Notes under the pieces: generated by a model
The model's database searches: none
Seen by the model: only the letters and a program-made list of their open reading frames with translations
What the model was told of the DNA's origin: nothing
Program-made: the position numbers and the translations under genes
Assembly: GCA_021162085.1 (NCBI GenBank)
Contig: JAGGZI010000014.1
Location: 1-44,281, forward strand
Source: Candidatus Aenigmatarchaeota archaeon
GTDB taxonomy: Archaea; Aenigmatarchaeota; Aenigmatarchaeia; PWEA01; JAGHBM01
DNA length: 44,281 bases
Direction: 5' to 3'
Shown here: piece after piece, positions 9,123-16,535 of the stretch
How the letters are laid out: each line of letters starts with the position of its first letter
How positions within the stretch are numbered: the first letter of the stretch is position 1

Positions 9123-9286
9123 CTCTCAGACCATTCACCAAGCCAGTTTCCGTTGACGTCTTGAGATTTTATCTCAAGTATTTGGAACATTGAGTTCCAA
9201 AACTTTACGCCGAGTAAAGGGTCATCCAAGTTTTCTGACTTCACCAAGCCAGTTTCCGTTGACGCTTTACGCCGAGTAAAGGGTCA
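9123..9286 (-). other. tRNA-Ala anticodon-loop intron, 164 nt, containing an internal duplication
   Basis: BHB TTCG/TGAG with bulges CAT and AGC; mature loop TTCGCAC. Confidence 0.85.
9134..9286 (-). repeat. Direct repeat inside the Ala intron: 9240-9286 (47 nt) repeated as 9134-9158 plus 9203-9224, split by a 44-nt insert
   Basis: Exact copies of ttcaccaagccagtttccgttgacg and ctttacgccgagtaaagggtca. Confidence 0.95.
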
Positions 9287-9410
9287 TGCGAAGGCGGCGC
9301 TCTTCCAACTGAGCTACAAGCCCATAATTAATTTTTCCTATCAATAATAGTTTTCTTTCGTACAACTCTTTCTTTTTCTAAAAGAAAGGTTGTTGGTGGG
9401 CCCGCCGAGA

Positions 9411-9449
9411 TCTCCACGATGACGTACACTTCGTGCACGTCAAGCTATC
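9411..9449 (-). other. tRNA-Pro T-loop intron (59/60), 39 nt
   Basis: BHB TTCA/TGGA with bulges AAG and GAT; hairpin GACGTGCACGAAGTGTACGTC. Confidence 0.85.
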
Positions 9450-9455
9450 TTTGAA

Positions 9456-9542
9456 TTCCCGACACCCTTTCTTTTTTTCACAGTCTTTATCAAAGTTTTC
9501 TTTGACCGTAGACGACTTTCTTTTGTGAAAAGAAAGGAGTCT
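9456..9542 (-). other. tRNA-Pro T-arm intron (53/54), 87 nt
   Basis: BHB CCCG/CGGG with bulges AGA and AAT; removal joins CCCGAG to TTCAAA. Confidence 0.83.
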
Positions 9543-9579
9543 CTCGGGTCGCCAGCACCCCAAGCTGAAATGCTAGACC

Positions 9580-9646
9580 ACTCCAGGGGACACCTACGGT
9601 TTCCCCTTAGGGTAACCTCTTCCCTTTCTAGAGCGCTAAGGGCTTA
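9580..9646 (-). other. tRNA-Pro D-loop intron, 67 nt
   Basis: Removal gives D-arm GTGTAGC^GGTCTAGCAT; 3 of 4 bp central helix TGTA/TGGA; near-direct repeat GTGGTGTAGC/GTGGTCTAGC flanks the insertion. Confidence 0.72.
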
Positions 9647-9747
9647 GCTACACCACGGGCCCATGATTAAATTTATGATATTTTTCTAAATATATTGATA
9701 TAGAAACATTTTTAAATCAATTCGCACTATTTTTATTAGGTGAAAAA

Positions 9748-10410
9748 ATGGCAATGGGAGCTTTAACAACGATAGGAGCAAACCTTTGGTATTCGTTCCT
9801 GGACTTTCTCCCGAACCTAATAGGAGCAATAATCTTACTAATAGTGGGCTACATAGTAGGAAAAATCAGTGGAATAGTGGTCAGAGAGATTCTAATAAGA
9901 GTTGGTGTAGACAAGTATCTCCAAAAGGAAGAACATATTAAATTCAAGACAAGTACAGTGTTCGATGTGATAACAAGATGGTTCTTGTATATAGTATTCA
10001 TCAATGCAGCGATAGAAGTACTTGGTATATCATCCCTAGTGGATGTAATGCATACAATAATATACTTCATACCAGGAGTAGTTGGAGCAGCAATAATAAT
10101 AATTGCAGCATACGGAGTTGGACTGTACATAAAGGAAGAAATACTATCATCAAAAACAATATACTCTGATATAGTAGGGAAGACCATATTCTTCTTAATA
10201 GTGTATCTTGGAGTTGCAGTGGCACTACCGTTGGTTGGAATTAATCCAACTATAGTAAACGACATACTCTTAGTGATAATAGGTTCGCTTGGACTAGGAC
10301 TAGCAATAGCACTTGGACTTGGATTAAAGGATGTCATAAGGGACATGGCAAAGGATTACGCAACTGAGTTCAGGGCGAAGAGAAAGAGGATGAATAGAAG
10401 AAGGAAGTGA
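9748..10410 (+). CDS. Conserved-TM-helix/mechanosensitive channel-like membrane protein
   Basis: FLPNLIGAIILLIVGYIVGKISGIVVREILIRVGVDKYL and GLGLAIALGLGLKDVIRDMAKDY. Confidence 0.75.
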   Translation: MAMGALTTIGANLWYSFLDFLPNLIGAIILLIVGYIVGKISGIVVREILIRVGVDKYLQKEEHIKFKTSTVFDVITRWFLYIVFINAAIEVLGISSLVDVMHTIIYFIPGVVGAAIIIIAAYGVGLYIKEEILSSKTIYSDIVGKTIFFLIVYLGVAVALPLVGINPTIVNDILLVIIGSLGLGLAIALGLGLKDVIRDMAKDYATEFRAKRKRMNRRRK

Positions 10411-10500
10411 GAATTCTTTTTCCCTTTTTTTAATTTTTATTTCAATTAGAATTAAATATATAAACTATTTTATTGTTTAATAAAATTAAGATGTGATTTT

Positions 10501-12894
10501 ATGTTACCTAAGAAATATGATCCAAAGTCTATTGAAGACAAATGGAAAAAAATGTGGGAAGAGATGGGAATATATAAATTTAACCCCGATTCTGATAAAC
10601 CCGTATTCAGCATAGATACACCGCCAAGATATGCTTCTGGATACCTTCATATGGGTCACGCCAAGAACTACATAGAGTTTGAAATAATTGCAAGGTTCAT
10701 GAGAATGATTGGATATAATGTGTTCCTTCCAAATGGTTATGATGATAATGGACTTCCAACAGAAAAATACGTTGAAGAAAAACTGGGAATGAACAAAAAG
10801 GATGTTGATAGGAAAACTTTCATAGACAAATGTAAATGGGCCGCAGAAAGATTGGAAGAAAGAATGACAAAGACGTTCAAAGATATAGGATTCTCATGTG
10901 ACTGGTCTACGCTGTACAGAACCATAAGTGACTATGCTGTGAAGATGGCTCAAATGTCATTCATAGAGCTTTATAAAAAAGGAGAGATATACAGAAAGGA
11001 GGAACCAACTCTATGGTGTCCACACCATCAAACGGCACTCGCCCAGGCAGAGGTTGTGGACCTACCAAGGAAAACAAAACTAAATTACATATTATTTGAA
11101 TTGGAGGATGGAAAGAAAATAGAGATAGCAACCACCAGACCCGAGCTACTACCATCCTGTGTTGGGATATTTGTTAATCCTGATGATGACAGGTATAAGG
11201 ATCTTGTCGGGAAAAAAGCTATTGTACCCATATTCGGCCAGAAGGTCCCAATAATGGCTGATAAAAAAGTTGACAAAGAATTTGGTTCTGGAATAGTCAT
11301 GATTTGTACATTCGGAGACACTACAGATATAGAGTGGTGGAGGGAGTACAACCTTCCCATGAAGATATCAATAAATAAGGACGGTACCATGAACGAACTT
11401 GCAGGAAAGTATGAGGGACTAAAAATAGAAGATGCAAAGAAAAAAATAATAGAAGACCTAAAAGAATCTGGTTTACTAATAAAACAAGAAGACTTGGAAC
11501 AAACTGTTGGATGTTGCTGGAGATGCGAAACTCCAATAGAATTCATACCAACAAAGCAGTGGTTCATAAAAACCTTGGAACATAAGGATAAAATGATTGA
11601 ACTTGGTAGAAAGATAAATTGGAGACCAGAATATTACAGAAAACGATACGAGGACTGGGTGAGAAACCTCAAGTGGGACTGGTGTATATCAAGGCAAAGA
11701 TACTTCGGTGTGCCTTTCCCATTGTGGTACCGAAAAGATACCGGTGAGGTAGTTCTTGCCAAGGAAGAGGACCTTCCAGTCGATCCAAGAATCCAGAGAT
11801 GCCCATATGACAATGGTGATTCAGAGTGCATACCGGAAATGGATGTTATGGATACGTGGATGACTTCATCACTCACCCCACAAATAGTATCCAAGTGGAA
11901 AATTGATGATAAATTCTTTAATAAAATATTTCCAATGAGCCTTAGGCCTCAAGCACATGACATAATAAGGACATGGGCATTTTATACCATCCTCAAATCT
12001 TATCTTCATAATAATTCAATACCGTGGAAAGACATAATGATATCTGGATACGTTTATGTTGATAAGGGACTTGCCATGAGTAGCAGTAAGGGAATAGGTG
12101 ATGACCCTGAAAAAATAGTTGAGAGAGACGGGGCAGATGCCCTTAGATATTGGACAACTGAGGCAAGCCTTGGAGAAGACCTCATATACAGGGAAAAGGA
12201 TATAATAAGAGGTAAAAAAATTCTCATAAAATTATGGAATGCGTCAAGATTCGTGGAAATGCATCTTAAGGACTACAAACCAAAGGAAGTGAAGCTCAGA
12301 GTAACTGATAAGTGGATACTGAATGAAATGTACAAGGCTGCTGAAGAAAGTAAGGAAGCATTTAAAAATTATAATCCTAACAAAGCCCGTAAGGTCATAG
12401 AAATTTTCTTCAAAAATATCTTCTGTGATTTCTATCTTGAGATGGTGAAGCACCGACTGTATAACGATGTTGAAAAAGAATCAGCTCAATATACGCTTTA
12501 CAACGGCCTCTTGGGAATACTCAAAATGTACGCACCTATAATTCCCTTCATAACGGAAGAGATTTATCAGAATATGTTCAAAGAAAACGAAAAAGATAAA
12601 TCCATTCACACATCAAGGTGGCCAGAGACAGGAGAGATAGACGAAGAAGTAATTGAAATAGGCAGACTTGGTGTTTCCATAATCACTTATTTAAGGCAGC
12701 ACAAAACAAAAAATAATCTTCCATTAAATCAAGAATTAAATGAGATTGTAATAGAATGTGACAAGGAAACTGAGAAGAAGATAAAGCTCATAGAAGATGA
12801 CATAAAATGGACGATGAAGATTAAAGAAATAAAATTTGAAAAAACAAAGAATGGAATAGGAATTGGTTCTCTGAAGATAGAGGTTAGAGAATGA
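10501..12894 (+). CDS. valS: Valyl-tRNA synthetase
   Basis: PPRYASGYLHMGHAKNYIEFEIIARFMRMIGYNVFLPNGYDDNGLPTEKYVEEKLG; signature loop AMSSSKG. Confidence 0.88.
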   Translation: MLPKKYDPKSIEDKWKKMWEEMGIYKFNPDSDKPVFSIDTPPRYASGYLHMGHAKNYIEFEIIARFMRMIGYNVFLPNGYDDNGLPTEKYVEEKLGMNKKDVDRKTFIDKCKWAAERLEERMTKTFKDIGFSCDWSTLYRTISDYAVKMAQMSFIELYKKGEIYRKEEPTLWCPHHQTALAQAEVVDLPRKTKLNYILFELEDGKKIEIATTRPELLPSCVGIFVNPDDDRYKDLVGKKAIVPIFGQKVPIMADKKVDKEFGSGIVMICTFGDTTDIEWWREYNLPMKISINKDGTMNELAGKYEGLKIEDAKKKIIEDLKESGLLIKQEDLEQTVGCCWRCETPIEFIPTKQWFIKTLEHKDKMIELGRKINWRPEYYRKRYEDWVRNLKWDWCISRQRYFGVPFPLWYRKDTGEVVLAKEEDLPVDPRIQRCPYDNGDSECIPEMDVMDTWMTSSLTPQIVSKWKIDDKFFNKIFPMSLRPQAHDIIRTWAFYTILKSYLHNNSIPWKDIMISGYVYVDKGLAMSSSKGIGDDPEKIVERDGADALRYWTTEASLGEDLIYREKDIIRGKKILIKLWNASRFVEMHLKDYKPKEVKLRVTDKWILNEMYKAAEESKEAFKNYNPNKARKVIEIFFKNIFCDFYLEMVKHRLYNDVEKESAQYTLYNGLLGILKMYAPIIPFITEEIYQNMFKENEKDKSIHTSRWPETGEIDEEVIEIGRLGVSIITYLRQHKTKNNLPLNQELNEIVIECDKETEKKIKLIEDDIKWTMKIKEIKFEKTKNGIGIGSLKIEVRE

Positions 12895-13439
12895 TAATTG
12901 AAAAGGTTAGAGAGTTCGTCACCAAGTCCTGTGAGGATGATGAAGTAAAGCATCTCGAACGAACATTATACTGGATTAAAGAGTTAAAAAGTTGTGCCAA
13001 TGAAGCACTAAAAATAGCCGCCTTAACTCATGACATTGACAGATGTTTAAAGAATGAAGGATGTGCGGATGACTTTAAAAAAGTAAGACACTCTCCAAAC
13101 TCAAAATACTACATGGAACATCAGAAAAAATCCGCAAGAATAGTCTCAAATTTTTTAGAAAACATTAATGCCGATGAAAACTTAATTAAAGAAGTGACAT
13201 TCCTAATAGAACATCATGAATCTGGTGGAACTCCTGAAGCTGATGTACTAAAAGATGCAGATAGCTTGAGCTTCTTCGAGAACAATGCATATTCGATCCT
13301 TGAAAAGTTTGCTAAATTAGATAAAGAAACTGTGAAAGAGAAGTTTGACTTCATGTTCAATAGAATATCGTCTGAGAAAGCCAAGAATATAGCAAAGCCC
13401 ATGTATGAAAAATTAATTAAGAAGTTGGAAGAAATTTAG
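12891..13439 (+). CDS. HD-domain-like protein
   Basis: ALKIAALTHDIDR and FLIEHHESGG metal-binding motifs. Confidence 0.65.
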   Translation: MIIEKVREFVTKSCEDDEVKHLERTLYWIKELKSCANEALKIAALTHDIDRCLKNEGCADDFKKVRHSPNSKYYMEHQKKSARIVSNFLENINADENLIKEVTFLIEHHESGGTPEADVLKDADSLSFFENNAYSILEKFAKLDKETVKEKFDFMFNRISSEKAKNIAKPMYEKLIKKLEEI

Positions 13440-13476
13440 TAATCTTTTTTAATTTAATTATTACTTTTCTATTAAG

Positions 13477-14691
13477 GTGTTAACTATGGAAGAAAAGAAA
13501 TACAAACTTAAAAAAATCGTGGACGAGCTTAGAGAGAAGAGCGGAAGACATACAGAATTAATTAGTCTTTACATTCCTCAGGGATTTAATCTTAACGAGA
13601 TAAGCAACCTTATATCGCAGGAAATATCACTCACACAGAACGTGAAGAGCAAGACTGTGAGAAAAAACGTTATCTCCGCCTTAACGAAAATACAACAATA
13701 TTTAAAACATTACAGACAAACACCACCAAACGGTCTTGTGATTTTTTGTGGAAATGTCTCAGAGAAGGAAGGTGAGACTGACATAAAGATATGGGCTCTT
13801 GAGCCACCGGAGCCGATAAAGATGAAACTATACTGGTGCGATCAAAAATTTGAATTGGGCCCATTGGAAGAAATGATGAAGGAGAAAGATGTTTATGGAC
13901 TCATAACCCTTGATAAAAGTGATGCGACTCTTGGGATACTAAGAGGGAAAAAAATAAACATAATCAAGAGGCTTCATTCAATAGTTCCTGGTAAAACGAG
14001 AGCAGGTGGCCAGAGTTCTGCAAGGTTTCAAAGAGTTAGAGCAGGACTTCTTAATGACTTCTTAAAAGAGATTGGAGAGAACTTCAAAAAAGTTTTTTCT
14101 GAAGAAGATATAAAAGGGATAATCGTAGGTGGCCCCGGACCAATAAAAGAAAAATTTGTTAATGAGAACTACATACCAGAAAATTTAAAGAAAAAAATAA
14201 TTGGAATAAAAGATATTGGATACAGTGACGAATATGGACTTGAGGAATTATTAAACAGGTCACAAGACCTTTTAAAAGAGGCTGAAGTGGCAAAAGAGAA
14301 AGAATTGTGTGAAAAATTCTTTGACGAGCTGAAGAGAGATACGGGCAAAGCAACATATGGATTAGAAGATGTAAAGAAAGCAATAGAAATGGGGGCTGTC
14401 GAAACTGTCCTTATCTCAGAAGGACTTGAAATTGAAGAAGTTGAATACGAATGCTCATGTGGTTATAGAGAAAAGAAGTTCGTGAAAACTAATGAGAAGG
14501 AAAATCAAAAATGTCCTAAATGTGGTGATACCATGAAAATAATTGGAGAGGCCGATATAGTTGATGTACTCGAGGATATGGCAAAGGAAACAGGTGCTAA
14601 AATTGAAATAATATCAAGAGATACATCAGAAGGAGAAAGACTGTACCTGATGGGAGGAATTGGAGCAATACTGAGATTTCCTATAGAGTAG
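13477..14691 (+). CDS. prf1: Peptide chain release factor aRF1
   Basis: GGQ motif (RAGGQSSARFQRVRAG), C-terminal domain with CSCGY..CPKCG; stop-recognition region has NVKS instead of NIKS. Confidence 0.95.
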   Translation: MLTMEEKKYKLKKIVDELREKSGRHTELISLYIPQGFNLNEISNLISQEISLTQNVKSKTVRKNVISALTKIQQYLKHYRQTPPNGLVIFCGNVSEKEGETDIKIWALEPPEPIKMKLYWCDQKFELGPLEEMMKEKDVYGLITLDKSDATLGILRGKKINIIKRLHSIVPGKTRAGGQSSARFQRVRAGLLNDFLKEIGENFKKVFSEEDIKGIIVGGPGPIKEKFVNENYIPENLKKKIIGIKDIGYSDEYGLEELLNRSQDLLKEAEVAKEKELCEKFFDELKRDTGKATYGLEDVKKAIEMGAVETVLISEGLEIEEVEYECSCGYREKKFVKTNEKENQKCPKCGDTMKIIGEADIVDVLEDMAKETGAKIEIISRDTSEGERLYLMGGIGAILRFPIE

Positions 14692-14709
14692 TATGATTAC
14701 TACCTTTCT

Positions 14710-15183
14710 CTACTTCTTTAAGTTCTCCACATAGTCTGCTGCATTTCTCAAGGCAGTTGAAAATCCTGGATTAACTCCTATAACTACAACCTTCTTTCCA
14801 TACTCCTTCGCCTTAAGCACAACAGGCATGAAATCCGCATCTCTTGTTGCAATTGCAATTATATCAACGTTTGGATTGAAGACACCTTCCATAACAGATG
14901 CCCCCATCGATGCATCTACATCACTCTTTTGCTCGTTCTTTTCTCCACCCATCTCTATTATTGGTTCAAATCCCTGACTTGCAACAGCCTCTATGAGCTT
15001 TTCAGAGGCAAATTGATTAAGGAAAACCTTTGCTATTATTATTCTCCCGTATTTTTCAAGCTTTTTTCTAAGGTTCTCAAGATCCAAATTAAACTCCTTT
15101 CTAAGCAGATTTGGTCCATCAACATAGAGAGCTATATTCCTTTCTGACCTCTTATGAACTTTTTCCTTAACAATACCCAACAT
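14710..15183 (-). CDS. NYN/PIN-like domain protein (LabA/DUF88)
   Basis: NIALYVDGPNLL, KSDVDASM, VDIIAIATRDADFMPVVLKAKEYGKKVVVIG. Confidence 0.85.
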   Translation of the reverse strand: MLGIVKEKVHKRSERNIALYVDGPNLLRKEFNLDLENLRKKLEKYGRIIIAKVFLNQFASEKLIEAVASQGFEPIIEMGGEKNEQKSDVDASMGASVMEGVFNPNVDIIAIATRDADFMPVVLKAKEYGKKVVVIGVNPGFSTALRNAADYVENLKK

Positions 15184-15218
15184 TATAACACCTCTTCAAA
15201 TTATTATGTATTTCTTCC

Positions 15219-15980
15219 TTATAACTCTATTGGAAGATTGAAGAATTTAACTGCATTTCTTCCACATGTTCTCCATACCTCTTCAAAATCCAACTTCTTT
15301 ATATCCGCAATTTTTTCTGCAACCTTCTTTATGGTCAGTGGCGTGTTCCTTCCTCCATCTGGAGCAAGCCATGGTGAATCAGTCTCAAGCATTATTCTAT
15401 CTAATGGCATATCTCTTATTATCTTCTTATGATTTTTGCTTCTAAGAATGATCGCATTCATTGATATGAACCATTGATTCTCAATAACCCTGCTCAGGAG
15501 CTTTCTACCACCAAACATATGAAGGTCAACTCTCCTTGCTCCCTCGTTCTCTAGTATTTCTATACAATCCTCATAAGAGTCACGAGCATGAATAACCAAT
15601 GGTTTTTTGAGCTCTTTTGCCAATCTTATCATTTCTCTGAAGAGTTCTCTTTGCTTCTCTCTCCATTCTTCCTCTTTAACCCAGTAGTAATCTAATCCCG
15701 TTTCCCCTATCGCAACTACATGGTCCTTGTTATCCCTTATTAGATTGAAATATTCCTCTTTCTCTTCCTTGGTCATATCTTTTATGTAAATGGGATGAAT
15801 CGAAAATGCACCAAAGACAAAATTTCTATACTTCCTTATCAAATCCATTGTTAAATTGTAATTCTTTGGGTTTGCACATGACGTTATGACTGCCTTGAGT
15901 TCTTTTTTACACTCTTTTATCACATCATCTCGGTCCTTGTTGTAATCTTCATTCTCAAGATGGCAATGAACATCTATCAT
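15219..15980 (-). CDS. TatD-family metal-dependent hydrolase
   Basis: MIDVHCHLE, AIGETGLDYYW, PLVIHARDSYEDCIEIL, LETDSPWLAP. Confidence 0.93.
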   Translation of the reverse strand: MIDVHCHLENEDYNKDRDDVIKECKKELKAVITSCANPKNYNLTMDLIRKYRNFVFGAFSIHPIYIKDMTKEEKEEYFNLIRDNKDHVVAIGETGLDYYWVKEEEWREKQRELFREMIRLAKELKKPLVIHARDSYEDCIEILENEGARRVDLHMFGGRKLLSRVIENQWFISMNAIILRSKNHKKIIRDMPLDRIMLETDSPWLAPDGGRNTPLTIKKVAEKIADIKKLDFEEVWRTCGRNAVKFFNLPIEL

Positions 15981-16417
15981 TTTTTCACCTTTACCTCAGC
16001 TATATCGCCTATCGTGAGAGTATCCCCCTCCTGACGACCTGAAAATGATTCTTCCGTGTACTCCATGATTAGTTTTACCCCAAAGAATCTTTCGAGTTTT
16101 TTTGCTAAATCCATTGTTGGGGTGAGTTCACCTCTTTCTATTCTTGCTATGACACTTTCCCTTTCCTTTAATTTCTCTGCAAGCTCTTTTCTTGTCAGCC
16201 CAAGTTTTTCTCGCTCCCTCTTTACTATCTGTGGGCAACGCGGATCGATGTACTTCGAATTGTCCGATATCTCAACCTTTCTTTTCTTTGGTTTTATTTG
16301 AACCGTTTCATTGACCACTTCACCCAGTTTTGCGCACTCGTCACATACATCCAATAGAACTCCATCTATTATGGCTTTCTTTGTAGCTTTTCTACCACAA
16401 ATTTCGCAATCAGTCAT
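15977..16417 (-). CDS. MBF1-like transcription factor (zinc ribbon + XRE HTH)
   Basis: CEICGRKATKKAIIDGVLLDVCDECAKLG, then REKLGLTRKELAEKLKERESVIARIERGELTPTMDLAKKLE. Confidence 0.9.
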   Translation of the reverse strand: MTDCEICGRKATKKAIIDGVLLDVCDECAKLGEVVNETVQIKPKKRKVEISDNSKYIDPRCPQIVKREREKLGLTRKELAEKLKERESVIARIERGELTPTMDLAKKLERFFGVKLIMEYTEESFSGRQEGDTLTIGDIAEVKVKK

Positions 16418-16535
16418 AAGGACACTCTTTGCAGAAGGATATAAAATCTATGGTGACTTAAATTTAAATGTTTATCATACGCGTCTTTTAAAGATTTAAA
16501 TAAAATTCTATTAATAAGAGTTATAAGGTGAATTT

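Larger units (their letters stand above)
8933..9323 (-). tRNA. tRNA-Ala(CGC) with two large introns (391-nt gene); CCA encoded
   Basis: Acceptor GGGCTTG/CAAGTCC with the G3:U70 Ala identity pair; anticodon stem CCGCC/GGCGG; T-stem TCGGG/CCCGA. Confidence 0.9.
9394..9662 (-). tRNA. tRNA-Pro(GGG) with three introns (D-loop, T-arm 53/54, T-loop 59/60); CCA encoded
   Basis: Acceptor GGGCCCG/CGGGCCC, anticodon stem TCAGC/GCTGG loop TTGGGGT, T-stem CCGAG/CTCGG; 269 minus (67+87+39) gives 76 nt. Confidence 0.85.

Noticed and set aside
9017-9247. 76-aa minus-strand ORF MVKSENLDDPLLGVKF...
   Set aside because: Lies entirely within the tRNA-Ala gene and its introns; chance ORF
9378-9563. 61-aa minus-strand ORF over tRNA-Pro
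   Set aside because: Overlaps tRNA-Pro; chance ORF
8268-9662. Split (trans-spliced) tRNA genes
   Set aside because: All exons are collinear and on one strand with encoded CCA; cis-introns explain the data
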